A stretch of 64,000 nucleotides of DNA from 2-02-FULL-47-50 sp964479045 (GCA_964479045.1 CAYZJI010000006.1:62001-126000), one strand, 5' to 3'; shown: positions 8,692-17,649, counted from the stretch's first letter. Notes: generated from the sequence alone by a model not told the origin. A program made the numbers and translations.

Positions 8692-8708
8692 TTGGCAAAC
8701 TAATTGCT
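8692..8708 (+). promoter_or_regulatory. Sigma-54 (RpoN) -24/-12 promoter of nrtB-nasA operon
   Basis: TTGGCAAACTAATTGCT has GG (8694-8695) and GC (8706-8707) with exactly 10 bases between them, the same arrangement as the porin promoter at 3534. Predicted transcription start is about 8719, just ahead of the hairpin leader. CAGTGCA (8572-8578) and TAGTGCA (8603-8609) upstream resemble NtrC half-sites, which is weak evidence. Confidence 0.75.
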
Positions 8709-8750
8709 ATCTACATAGTAATTAAGATGTAAACAGGTGTGCACACCACA

Positions 8751-8875
8751 CAGTAGTCAATGAGGATTACTGCGTGCATGCCGGGTCTGGTTGAAAGAGC
8801 CGGGCCGGACAAAGGCGTCCATGAGATAAAACCCGGTGCGGTTTCATTTCTGGACGTTTTTTTTTGGTTTTTTTT
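8751..8875 (+). promoter_or_regulatory. ANTAR (NasT)-responsive antitermination leader RNA
   Basis: Three elements are seen. Hairpin P1 (8751-8772) has an 8-bp stem with one G-U pair and loop AATGAG. Hairpin P2 (8807-8820) is GGAC-AAAGGC-GTCC. Both hexaloops have A at position 1 and G at position 4, the known ANTAR target signature. The P2 3' arm GTCC is also the start of the terminator's 5' arm, so P2 and terminator exclude each other. A further wobble-rich hairpin (8784-8806, loop GAAAG) sits between them. Known ANTAR leaders have two tandem hairpins with P2 overlapping the terminator. The P2 stem is short (4 bp), which is the weakest point. Confidence 0.75.
8817..8875 (+). terminator. Leader terminator (attenuator) ahead of nrtB
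   Basis: The 5' arm 8817-8833 pairs with 8840-8855 (15 pairs, one bulged T, one A-C mismatch, one G-U) around loop CGGTGC. It is followed by nine T, GG and eight T. It lies about 150 bases before nrtB and would stop transcription from the sigma-54 promoter unless antiterminated. A second stable hairpin at 8969-8992 (10-bp GGCGCCTGTA stem, loop ATGG) has no U-tract and is of unknown role. Confidence 0.85.
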
Positions 8876-9024
8876 ACAACATAGAAAAGGCACGTGATGA
8901 AAGCATATTCAAGAATCTGTCAGGTTACGCATGAACCCGAATTCACCGATCCCCTCACCCCGGCGAAGGGCGCCTGTAATGGTACAGGCGCCGTGTTGAT
9001 CACCGGCTTAACCAGGTAACCGAG

Positions 9025-10173
9025 ATGACGATGAACAACAATACCAACACCGTGCTGAAAGACGAAGCCATCATTCCGGAAATCACTGAAACCGTGGGGG
9101 GCGAAATAACACCTGTCCCGGTAGAGGAAAACATTGTCCGGGAAAGTGGAATTCCGATCTCTTTACGCATCATCCGTGTTTTCGAATTGATTGGCTTTAC
9201 CTGGGGGATACCTGTCGTCAAATTATGCACGGGCGAAGATCCACTGGGTCAGATCCGTGAGCTCTGGAAGATCATGGGCATCCCTGTCATTGCTTTTATT
9301 CTGTTTCTGTTTCTGTGGGACTGGTCAGCCGCCAAAGTGCAAACCAGTCTCGGTACTATCCCCGGCCCGGCCGTGGTGTGGTCAGAAGCCAAAGGTCTTA
9401 TCGATAATCACAAACTGGAACGCCAGAAGGAACAGGAGTTTTATCAGCGGCAGGAAGAACGCAATGCAAAGCTGCTTGCGGAAAATCCTGACGCCAAAAT
9501 TACACTGCGTCCCTATAACGGCGCACCCACTTTCCCGGAGCAGATCGTCACCAGTCTGTGGACGGTATTTACCGGATTTATGCTGGCGAGCCTCATTGCC
9601 ATCCCGCTGGGGGTATTGTGCGGGCTTAGTACCACTGTCAATACAGCATTAAATCCGCTCATCCAGATTTTCAAACCGGTATCCCCTCTTGCATGGCTGC
9701 CAATCGTCACGCTGGTGATCAGTGCCACCTATGAAGTGACTCCCGATTCCTGGTTTGAGAAAGCCTTTCTCACTTCTGCAATCACGGTAACGTTATGTTC
9801 GTTATGGCCGGCATTAATCAATACCGCGGTTGGTGTTGCTTCGATTGACAAGGACCTCATGAACGTCGCCCGCGTGTTGCAGCTCGACTGGATGCGCACG
9901 ATCCGCAAGATCGTGATACCGAGTTCCCTGCCTTATATCTTCACCGGGCTTCGCCTGTCTCTCGGTGTCGGCTGGATGGTGCTGATTGCTTCCGAAATGC
10001 TTGCGCAGAATCCGGGCCTTGGCAAATTCATCTGGGATGAATTCCAGAACGGCAGTTCACAATCGCTTGGCCGCATCATGGTGGCCGTGTTCACCATCGG
10101 CATCATTGGTTTCCTGCTCGATCGCATCATGATGACGTTGCAGAAATTCTTTTCCTTTGGCAAGACCCTGTAA
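9025..10173 (+). CDS. nrtB: Nitrate ABC transporter permease (NrtB)
   Basis: Inner-membrane permease of the nitrate importer, 382 residues. The N-terminal 80 residues are an acidic extension, followed by a helix (VIAFILFLFLWDW), a charged linker, and about five further helices from residue 165 on. The cytoplasmic ABC-docking loop is visible as ARVLQLDWMRTIRKIVIPSS near residue 285. Family relatives (NrtB, TauC, SsuC) share PLAWLPIVTL and GWMVLIASEML. It is the first gene of an operon running through nasA and is controlled by the upstream sigma-54 promoter and leader. It starts 15 bases before the ATPase gene. Confidence 0.92.
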   Translation: MTMNNNTNTVLKDEAIIPEITETVGGEITPVPVEENIVRESGIPISLRIIRVFELIGFTWGIPVVKLCTGEDPLGQIRELWKIMGIPVIAFILFLFLWDWSAAKVQTSLGTIPGPAVVWSEAKGLIDNHKLERQKEQEFYQRQEERNAKLLAENPDAKITLRPYNGAPTFPEQIVTSLWTVFTGFMLASLIAIPLGVLCGLSTTVNTALNPLIQIFKPVSPLAWLPIVTLVISATYEVTPDSWFEKAFLTSAITVTLCSLWPALINTAVGVASIDKDLMNVARVLQLDWMRTIRKIVIPSSLPYIFTGLRLSLGVGWMVLIASEMLAQNPGLGKFIWDEFQNGSSQSLGRIMVAVFTIGIIGFLLDRIMMTLQKFFSFGKTL

Positions 10174-10188
10174 GCGGAGAACACACGC

Positions 10189-11862
10189 ATGACATTTCTG
10201 GCCGTCAAACAACTCAGCAAGTCCTACGGGAACGGTAATAACCGGACGCTTGTTCTCAAGGATATCAATCTCGAAATACGCGAAGGTGAATTTGTCGCCA
10301 TCGTCGGTTTCTCCGGCAGCGGCAAGACCACCCTTATCTCTGCGATAGCCGGATTAATTCAGCCGGATCAGGGTGAAATCCGGAAACAAGACAAATCGAT
10401 TACCGGACCAGGACCGGATCGTGGCGTAGTGTTCCAGAGTTATTCGTTAATGCCATGGCTGACGGTCTACGGCAACATTGCCCTTGCAGTGGATGCCACC
10501 TACAGGGACAAGGGCCGTGAAGAACGCCATACCATCGTGGAAAAATACATCAAACTGGTGGGACTCTCCCATGCCACGCATCGCCGTCCGGCGGAACTGT
10601 CCGGTGGCATGCGCCAGCGTGTGAATGTCGCGCGGGCACTGGCCGCCAATCCGGATGTCATGCTGTTGGATGAACCCTTGAGCGCACTGGATGCTCTCAC
10701 GCGTGCGAACCTGCAGGATGAAATTATCCACATCTGGGATCAGGATCGTAAAACCATCATTCTGATCACCAATGATGTGGACGAAGGCCTGATCATGGCG
10801 GATCGCATAATCCCGCTTAACCCGGGACCCGGCGCAACTCTTGGACCTGAATTCATTATTGATCTGCCACGACCACGCGATCGCAAGACCATCAATCATG
10901 ATGAACGCTTCAAATCACTGCGTAATGACATAACCCAATACTTGATGCGGGCCGCGGCACACGAGGCTGCGGAAACCTCCGGCAACATCATCCAGTTGCC
11001 CAACATCAAGCCCAAAACCTTTGGGCAGAAAACGGTTGAGGATACACCGGCTGCCATCCAAACCATGCAAAAGGACCTGGGTGAACGCAAGTATCTGGAG
11101 TTTTATAACGTTACCAAGATCTACCCCACGCCCAAAGGCCCATTGACGGTCGTGGATGGTTTCAACCTCAACATGCAAAAAGGTGAGTTCGTGTCCATCA
11201 TCGGCCACTCCGGTTGTGGCAAATCCACCGTATTGTCGATGGCGGCGGGTCTGAATGAAATCAGTGATGGCGGTATCGTGCTGGACAAACGTGAAATCTG
11301 GTCTGCCGGCCCGGATCGTGCGGTGGTGTTCCAGGCCCCCAGTCTGTTTCCGTGGATGACCGCGTATGAAAACGTCGCGCTTGGTGTTGAACGTGTTTAT
11401 CCGCATGCCAGTCCCGGTGAACGCAAGGATATCGCGGAATATTATCTGACCCGTGTCGGCCTTGGTCAGTCCATACACAAAATGGCCACCGAACTTTCCA
11501 ACGGTATGAAACAGCGTGTCGGCATTGCCCGTGCCTTTGCCCTCTCTCCCAAACTGCTGCTGCTCGATGAACCGTTCGGCATGCTGGATTCCCTCACCCG
11601 CTGGGAACTGCAGGAAGTATTGATGGAAGTGTGGGAACGCACCCATGTTACGGCGATTGTCGTTACGCATGACGTGGATGAAGCCATTCTGCTGGCCGAT
11701 CGGGTGGTGATGATGACCAATGGTCCACGCGCCAAGGTTGGCAAGATCATGAACGTCGATCTGCCACGCCCGCGCAGCCGCAAGGCCCTGTTGGCGCACC
11801 CGGATTATTACAACCTGCGCGAGGAGCTGATTACCTTCCTCGCCGAATGTGACCGGCATTAA
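10189..11862 (+). CDS. Nitrate ABC transporter double ATPase (NrtC/NrtD-type fusion)
   Basis: Two complete ABC ATPase domains in one 557-residue chain, so one polypeptide supplies both nucleotide-binding domains. Domain 1 has Walker A GFSGSGKTT (about 40-48), signature LSGGM (about 138) and Walker B VMLLDEP, but Asn195 (LITNDVDEG) in place of the switch His. Domain 2 has Walker A GHSGCGKST (about 339), a changed signature LSNGM (about 436), Walker B LLLLDEP and a normal His494 (VVTHDVDEA). Cyanobacterial NrtC and NrtD are separate, NrtC carrying an NrtA-like tail; here there is no such tail. A linker of about 60 residues joins the domains. GGAG lies 10 bases before the ATG. Confidence 0.9.
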   Translation: MTFLAVKQLSKSYGNGNNRTLVLKDINLEIREGEFVAIVGFSGSGKTTLISAIAGLIQPDQGEIRKQDKSITGPGPDRGVVFQSYSLMPWLTVYGNIALAVDATYRDKGREERHTIVEKYIKLVGLSHATHRRPAELSGGMRQRVNVARALAANPDVMLLDEPLSALDALTRANLQDEIIHIWDQDRKTIILITNDVDEGLIMADRIIPLNPGPGATLGPEFIIDLPRPRDRKTINHDERFKSLRNDITQYLMRAAAHEAAETSGNIIQLPNIKPKTFGQKTVEDTPAAIQTMQKDLGERKYLEFYNVTKIYPTPKGPLTVVDGFNLNMQKGEFVSIIGHSGCGKSTVLSMAAGLNEISDGGIVLDKREIWSAGPDRAVVFQAPSLFPWMTAYENVALGVERVYPHASPGERKDIAEYYLTRVGLGQSIHKMATELSNGMKQRVGIARAFALSPKLLLLDEPFGMLDSLTRWELQEVLMEVWERTHVTAIVVTHDVDEAILLADRVVMMTNGPRAKVGKIMNVDLPRPRSRKALLAHPDYYNLREELITFLAECDRH

Positions 11863-11870
11863 TCGCATCT

Positions 11871-14363
11871 ATGAAAAAAGAAAAGCTCATACTCATCGGT
11901 AACGGCATGGCCGGCGTGCGCACTCTGGAAGAACTGCTGAAACTCGCCCCGGAAAAATATGACATTACCGTCTTTGGTGCCGAACCTTACGGCAATTACA
12001 ACCGTATCCTGCTGTCACCGGTACTGGCCGGTGAGAAGAAGCTGGATGAGATCATGATCAATGGTGATGCCTGGTATGCAGACAACCACATCACGTTATA
12101 CAAGGGCAGGAAGATCATCCACATTGATCGTCTGAAGCGGGAAGTGATTGATGCCGATAACAACCGTTATCCCTATGACCGTATCATTCTCGCCACCGGT
12201 TCCTATCCCTTCATCATTCCTATCCCCGGCAATGACAAGCCCGGCGTGATCAGCTTCCGCGACATTCACGATGTCTATGCCATGCTGGAAGCGGCGGAAA
12301 GACATAAAAACGCCGTGGTAATCGGTGGCGGTCTGCTGGGCCTCGAAGCCGCCAATGGCTTGATCAAACAAGGCATGAACGTGACGGTGATACACCTGCT
12401 CGACACGTTGATGGAACGGCAACTGGACAAACCTGCCGCGGAGTTGCTCAAGATTTCACTCGAGCAGCGCGGCATGACGTTCCTGATGAACAAACAAACT
12501 GAATCCATACTGGGTGAAAATCGCGTCACGGGTTTGCGTTTCAAGCCTGCCCCGGGCGAAGACCCGGGGGATGGGAGTGAAATACCTGCGGATCTGGTCG
12601 TGATGGCCGTAGGCATCAAGCCGAATACCACGCTGGCACAGGACTCTGGCCTCTATTGTGAACGCGGCGTGGTCGTGAGCGATACCTTACAGACTTTTGA
12701 TCCGCGTATTTATGCTGTCGGCGAATGTGTACAGCATCGCAAAAACACTTACGGACTGGTGGCCCCGTTGTTTGAACAGGCCAAGGTCTGCGCCAATCAT
12801 CTGGCGGAGCTCGGTTATTCACGCTATGAAGGTTCCGTCACTTCCACCAAACTCAAGGTGACCGGTATCGATCTGTTCTCCGCCGGTAATTTTACCGGTG
12901 ATGAAAAAACCGAGGACCTGATTTACAAAGACTCTTCACAGGGCATTTATAAAAAACTCGTTATTCGCAACAATAAAATTGAAGGCGCTGTGCTGTATGG
13001 CGACACCATCGACGGTTCCTGGTATTTCCAGTTGATGCGTGATGGCACCGACATTTCCGCCATGCGCGAAAACCTGCTGTTCGGGCAGGCGCATGTGGGC
13101 GATTCCGGTCATGGTGGCGGTACCAGCCACACGGCTTCACTGCCGGATAATGCCGAGATTTGTGGATGCAACGGCGTGTGCAAAGGCACCATCGTCAAAG
13201 CCATCATCGAAAAAAATCTTTACACCCTTGATGATGTGCGTGCTCATACCAAGGCGTCCAGTTCCTGCGGCTCCTGTACCGGCCTTGTCGAAGAATTACT
13301 GGCGTCTACGGTCGGCGCGGATTACACCCAGTCCAACAAGAAACCGTTGTGTCCGTGTACGGAATTCACGCATGAGGAAATCCGCACCGGCATCGTCGCT
13401 CAATCGCTCAGGACCATGCCGGACATCCGCACATTTTTTGACTGGAAAACACCGGATGGCTGTCATGTCTGCCGCCCGGCACTCAATTATTATCTGATTT
13501 GTGCCTGGCCTGGTGAATATCAGGATGATGCGCAGTCCCGCTTCATCAATGAACGTGCGCACGCCAACATCCAGAAAGATGGCACCTATTCCGTCGTGCC
13601 ACGCATCTGGGGTGGTGAAACCAATGCGGCAGAATTGCGCGCCATCGCCGACGTCGCGGACAAATACAAGATTCCGACCGTAAAAATCACCGGCGGCCAG
13701 CGTATTGATCTGCTGGGCGTGAAAAAAGAAGACCTGCCCAAGGTCTGGGGTGATCTAAGTAAAGCCGGTTTCGTTTCCGGTCATGCCTATGGCAAGGCCT
13801 TACGTACCGTAAAAACCTGTGTCGGTTCTGAATGGTGCCGGTTCGGCACCCAGGATTCGACCCGCATGGGGATTGATCTCGAAAAAATGACCTGGGGTGC
13901 ATGGACGCCGCATAAATTCAAAATGGCGGTGTCCGGTTGCCCGCGCAATTGCGCCGAAGCCACGATCAAGGATTTTGGAGTGGTGGCTGTCGACTCCGGG
14001 TGGGAATTGCATGTAGGCGGCAATGGGGGCGTCAAAGTCAGGGCAACTGACCTGCTCTGCAAGGTGACGACCATGGAAGAAGTAAGGGAATACTGTGCCG
14101 CCTTCATGCAACTCTATCGCGAAGATGCGCGTTATCTGGAACGCACCGCACCGTGGATTGAGCGTGTCGGTCTTGCTTATGTAAAAGAAAAAATCCTGAA
14201 TAATGCTGAAGGCCGCAGGAAACTGGCACAGCGTTTCATGGATTCCCAGAAACATGCACAGGTGGATCCGTGGGCCATGCATGCACAAGCGAACGACCAA
14301 AGTGAGTTCGTGCCGCTGAAGTCAATCAGCAAAGAACCCCTGCACGTGGTGAATAACGCATGA
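11871..14363 (+). CDS. nirB: Assimilatory NAD(P)H nitrite reductase large subunit (NirB)
   Basis: Reduces nitrite to ammonium in the cytoplasm with six electrons from NAD(P)H through FAD, Fe-S and siroheme. The N-terminus is an FAD/NAD-disulfide-oxidoreductase fold (ILIGNGMAGVRTLEE; NAD site VVIGGGLLGLEAANG). A BFD-type [2Fe-2S] module has Cys from about 431 (CGCNGVC) to about 466-469 (CGSC), and a second C-x-C ... C-x2-C block follows near 497-535. The sulfite/nitrite reductase half carries the siroheme/[4Fe-4S] ligands CVGSEWC (about 650) and CPRNC (about 690). Length 830 is standard. The gene follows the ATPase by 8 bases and overlaps nirD by 4 (ATGA). Confidence 0.95.
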   Translation: MKKEKLILIGNGMAGVRTLEELLKLAPEKYDITVFGAEPYGNYNRILLSPVLAGEKKLDEIMINGDAWYADNHITLYKGRKIIHIDRLKREVIDADNNRYPYDRIILATGSYPFIIPIPGNDKPGVISFRDIHDVYAMLEAAERHKNAVVIGGGLLGLEAANGLIKQGMNVTVIHLLDTLMERQLDKPAAELLKISLEQRGMTFLMNKQTESILGENRVTGLRFKPAPGEDPGDGSEIPADLVVMAVGIKPNTTLAQDSGLYCERGVVVSDTLQTFDPRIYAVGECVQHRKNTYGLVAPLFEQAKVCANHLAELGYSRYEGSVTSTKLKVTGIDLFSAGNFTGDEKTEDLIYKDSSQGIYKKLVIRNNKIEGAVLYGDTIDGSWYFQLMRDGTDISAMRENLLFGQAHVGDSGHGGGTSHTASLPDNAEICGCNGVCKGTIVKAIIEKNLYTLDDVRAHTKASSSCGSCTGLVEELLASTVGADYTQSNKKPLCPCTEFTHEEIRTGIVAQSLRTMPDIRTFFDWKTPDGCHVCRPALNYYLICAWPGEYQDDAQSRFINERAHANIQKDGTYSVVPRIWGGETNAAELRAIADVADKYKIPTVKITGGQRIDLLGVKKEDLPKVWGDLSKAGFVSGHAYGKALRTVKTCVGSEWCRFGTQDSTRMGIDLEKMTWGAWTPHKFKMAVSGCPRNCAEATIKDFGVVAVDSGWELHVGGNGGVKVRATDLLCKVTTMEEVREYCAAFMQLYREDARYLERTAPWIERVGLAYVKEKILNNAEGRRKLAQRFMDSQKHAQVDPWAMHAQANDQSEFVPLKSISKEPLHVVNNA

Positions 14364-14719
14364 ATATGAACTGGATACAGGTCGGCCATATTGATGACAT
14401 TCCGCGTCTCGGTGCGCGCGTGGTGAAAACAGAACTTGGCAATATCGCTGTGTTTCGCAATGCAGAAGATGAAATATTTGCCCTGCTGGATCGTTGCCCG
14501 CACAAGGGCGGCCCGTTATCACAAGGCATTGTCTATGACCGGCGCGTGACCTGCCCGCTGCACAACTGGGTGATTTCACTGGAATCCGGTGAAGCCACCG
14601 GGCCTGATTCCGGCTGCACCAATCATTATCCGGTGCGAATTGAAAACCAGATGATCTATCTGTCACTGGATAATACCGCAGCAGCCGCTGCGAACTACAA
14701 GAAAGCTGCTGAGGCATGA
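14360..14719 (+). CDS. nirD: Nitrite reductase small subunit, Rieske-type (NirD)
   Basis: A 119-residue Rieske-fold partner of NirB. The [2Fe-2S] ligands are CPHKGG (Cys46, His48) and CPLHNW (Cys65, His68), both intact, unlike some NirD proteins that have lost their cluster residues. It starts in an ATGA overlap with the nirB stop, so translation is coupled. It is followed by a palindromic repeat and then nasA, within the same presumed transcript. Confidence 0.93.
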   Translation: MNMNWIQVGHIDDIPRLGARVVKTELGNIAVFRNAEDEIFALLDRCPHKGGPLSQGIVYDRRVTCPLHNWVISLESGEATGPDSGCTNHYPVRIENQMIYLSLDNTAAAAANYKKAAEA

Positions 14720-14738
14720 AGTGCTGTCTGTTTTTTTT

Positions 14739-14843
14739 AACCTCCTCCCCTTTGAAGGGGGAGGATTGAGGTGGGGGTGAAATGTCAAACAGGACTGAAA
14801 TTCAACCCCCATCCCAACCTTCCCCCTGCCAGGGGGAAGGAGA
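14739..14843. repeat. Paired palindromic repeat units spanning the nasA start
   Basis: Two units of the dispersed C-rich/G-rich palindrome family in inverted arrangement. One (14741-14780) is CCTCCTCCCCTTTGAAGGGG followed by GAGGATTGAGGTGGGGG; the other (14803-14843) is CAACCCCCATCCCAACC followed by TTCCCCCTGCCAGGGGGAAGG. The nasA ATG (14782) and its G-rich ribosome site lie between or inside them, so the right unit is translated. Confidence 0.8.
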
Positions 14844-17544
14844 AAAGCCGCATGCTTCCAGTGCTGGCGAAAACCGATCCACCCGCACCACCTGTCCCTA
14901 TTGTGGTGTAGGTTGCGGGATCATCGCGACAGTTAACAACAATAAAGAAGTCACCATCAAAGGCGACCCGGATCACCCGGCCAACTTCGGCCGCCTCTGT
15001 TCCAAGGGTTCGGCACTGGCTGAAACCCTGGACCTGGATGATCGCCTGCTGTACCCGGAAATTGACGGCAAGCAGGTCGACTGGGACACCGCTCTCGATC
15101 ATGTTGCGAATAAAATCAAACAATCCATCAGAACGTACGGGCCTGAGTCCGTTGCCTTCTATGTCTCCGGTCAATTATTGACGGAAGATTATTATGTCGC
15201 CAATAAATTCATGAAAGGGTTTATCGGCACGGCCAACATCGACACCAATTCCCGTCTGTGCATGTCATCGGCCGTGGCCGGATACAAACGCGCCTTTGGC
15301 GCTGATTTTGTACCGTGCAGTTACACCGATCTGGAACAGGCCAGCCTGATTGTGATCGTGGGCAGTAACACGGCATGGTGTCATCCGGTGGTGTATCAAC
15401 GTATCGCCAAAGCCAAAACCGAAAACCCGTCCTTGAAAATTGTTGTCATCGACCCGCGCAAAACGGCCACCTGTGATATTGCCGACCTGCATTTGCCGTT
15501 AAAACCCGGCACGGATGTAACACTGTTCAATGGTTTACTGAACCATCTGCGCCGTGAAGATGCGCTTGATTGGAGGTTTCTTGAAGATCACACGGAAGGT
15601 TTCGCCGCCGCCATACAATCAGCCAAAGACGATGCCCCATCGATTCCCCATGTGGCGCGCGTCTGTGAACTGAATGAACTGGATGTGGCGGAATTCTTCC
15701 GGCTTTTTACACGCACACCCCAAACCGTCACTCTGTTCTCACAAGGTGTGAACCAGTCCAGTCAGGGCACGGACAAGGTCAATGCCATTATTAATTGTCA
15801 TCTCGCCACCGGGCGCATCGGCAAACCCGGCATGGGGCCCTTCTCGATCACCGGACAACCGAATGCCATGGGCGGACGCGAAGTGGGCGGGCTGGCCAAT
15901 CAACTTGCTGCACACATGGACATTGATAATCTGCAACACCGTGAACAGCTGCAGAAGTTCTGGAAAACCCACAGAGTCGCCAGTAACCCCGGGCTCAAAG
16001 CCGTGGATTTATTTGCGGCAATACACAGAGGTGAAGTGAAAACCGTGTGGATCATGGCCACCAACCCGGTCGACAGTCTGCCGGATGCGGACACGGTCAG
16101 AGCGGCCCTCGAGAAATGTGAAACCGTGATTGTGTCCGATTGCATTCGACACACAGACACCACACAACTCGCGGATGTACTGTTACCGGCGCTGGCCTGG
16201 GGTGAGAAAGATGGCTCGGTCACCAACTCTGAACGGCGCATTTCCCGGCAACGGCAATTTCTTGATGCGCCCGGCGAGGCCAGACCGGACTGGTGGATCA
16301 TTTCCCGGATCGCACAACGCATGGGCTATGCAAAAAGTTTCCGGTACGAAACACCCGCGGATGTCTTCCGTGAACATGCCCAACTTTCCGGTTTTGAAAA
16401 TAATGGCCAGCGTGATTTTGATATTTCCGGATTTTCCACTATTGATGAAGCCGGTTATGACGCACTGGAACCGGTGCAATGGCCTGTCGTAAAAAATCAG
16501 GCAGCCGGTACTCACACGCTCATCCGCGGAGACTTTTATCATGGCAATCGCAAGGCAAAATTCATTGCCGTAACCGGCAAGCCCCCCGCGAATACAACCA
16601 ATGTTGAATATCCTCTGGTTTTAAACACCGGCCGTGTACGCGATCACTGGCACACTCTCACCCGCACCGGTAAATCACCACGCCTGTCACAACATATCAG
16701 CGAGCCGTATGCTGAACTGAATCCTGTGGATGCCGCACGTTTACAAATCAGGGACGGGGCACTGGTCAGAATATCCAGCCGTTGGGGCTCGGTAATCGTC
16801 AGAAGCAAAATCAGCCCTGCACAACGTTCCGGCAGCGTGTTTGTTCCCATCCACTGGAATGATCGTTTTGCATCACTCGCACGAATTGACAGTCTGGTCA
16901 ATCCGGCTGTCGATCCGGTTTCCGGTCAACCTGAACTGAAACACACACCGGTCAGCGTCATGCCGGTGCTGATGATCTGGGAAGGATTTCTGATCACCCG
17001 CAAACCATTGGCAAAAATGCCGGGTACCTGGTGGGTCAGCCATCGCGGAGAAAATTACTGGCATTATGAGTTGGCCGGGGCAACTGTTCCGGATGACTGG
17101 CATCAATGGATCAGGGATCTTTTAGAGATTCATAATGAATCCTCGGACTGGCTGGAGTACAGCGACACCAGTATCGGGCGTTACCGAGCCGCGGATATCC
17201 ATGACGGAAGACTGGAGAGTTGCCTGTTCATCGCCAGAGACCGCTCACAATTGCCGGACCGCAATTGGCTGCAGGGTTTGTTCCGGGAAAAAACCCTGGA
17301 AAAAATACAACGTGCTTGTCTGCTAGCCGGAAAATCGGTTGATAAATCCCACGACACAGGGCCCATTGTATGTTCCTGTTTCAGTGTCGGCCGTAACACG
17401 TTAGTCAGGACCATCCTTGAAAAAAACCTCACTGATGTTGCCGGCATCGGCGCCTGTCTCAAGGCCGGCACTAACTGCGGCTCGTGTGTGCCTGAGCTCC
17501 GGCAACTGCTGGATTCCCGTTCTCGCGGTTCAAACGCTGCATAA
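14782..17544 (+). CDS. nasA: Assimilatory nitrate reductase catalytic subunit with C-terminal BFD domain (NasA)
   Basis: Molybdopterin (bis-MGD) enzyme reducing nitrate to nitrite. The N-terminal [4Fe-4S] motif is CPYCGVGC (Cys38, 41, 45) with a fourth Cys in LCSKGS. The Mo-ligating Cys is in SRLCMSSA (about 160). MGD-domain motifs GQPNAMGGREVGG and TGRVRDHWHT follow. Residues about 864-912 form a BFD-like [2Fe-2S] domain (CSCF ... CGSC), as in Klebsiella-type NasA. Length is 920. Residues about 8-21 (QPPSQPSPCQGEGE) are encoded by a palindromic repeat. No other in-frame start exists before the Fe-S motif, so this insertion must be translated. No nasB/nasC-type reductase subunit follows. Confidence 0.94.
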   Translation: MSNRTEIQPPSQPSPCQGEGEKPHASSAGENRSTRTTCPYCGVGCGIIATVNNNKEVTIKGDPDHPANFGRLCSKGSALAETLDLDDRLLYPEIDGKQVDWDTALDHVANKIKQSIRTYGPESVAFYVSGQLLTEDYYVANKFMKGFIGTANIDTNSRLCMSSAVAGYKRAFGADFVPCSYTDLEQASLIVIVGSNTAWCHPVVYQRIAKAKTENPSLKIVVIDPRKTATCDIADLHLPLKPGTDVTLFNGLLNHLRREDALDWRFLEDHTEGFAAAIQSAKDDAPSIPHVARVCELNELDVAEFFRLFTRTPQTVTLFSQGVNQSSQGTDKVNAIINCHLATGRIGKPGMGPFSITGQPNAMGGREVGGLANQLAAHMDIDNLQHREQLQKFWKTHRVASNPGLKAVDLFAAIHRGEVKTVWIMATNPVDSLPDADTVRAALEKCETVIVSDCIRHTDTTQLADVLLPALAWGEKDGSVTNSERRISRQRQFLDAPGEARPDWWIISRIAQRMGYAKSFRYETPADVFREHAQLSGFENNGQRDFDISGFSTIDEAGYDALEPVQWPVVKNQAAGTHTLIRGDFYHGNRKAKFIAVTGKPPANTTNVEYPLVLNTGRVRDHWHTLTRTGKSPRLSQHISEPYAELNPVDAARLQIRDGALVRISSRWGSVIVRSKISPAQRSGSVFVPIHWNDRFASLARIDSLVNPAVDPVSGQPELKHTPVSVMPVLMIWEGFLITRKPLAKMPGTWWVSHRGENYWHYELAGATVPDDWHQWIRDLLEIHNESSDWLEYSDTSIGRYRAADIHDGRLESCLFIARDRSQLPDRNWLQGLFREKTLEKIQRACLLAGKSVDKSHDTGPIVCSCFSVGRNTLVRTILEKNLTDVAGIGACLKAGTNCGSCVPELRQLLDSRSRGSNAA

Positions 17545-17649
17545 CAGGCAGCATTGCACTGATATCCAATCAAACTGCAGCGATGCTTTTTTGCTGCTGT
17601 ATAACGAGGTATTATCCGGGGATAATTAATAATTCTGATAATCTCCCGC

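Noticed and set aside
8969..8992. The 10-bp GGCGCCTGTA hairpin before nrtB as a second terminator
   Set aside because: No T-run follows it; it is noted only as a stable hairpin of unknown role.
10915..11868. A 317-codon open frame antisense to the nrtC/D ATPase gene
   Set aside because: It overlaps a fully conserved gene on the other strand, has His/Gly-rich composition typical of antisense frames, and shows no domain or ribosome site.
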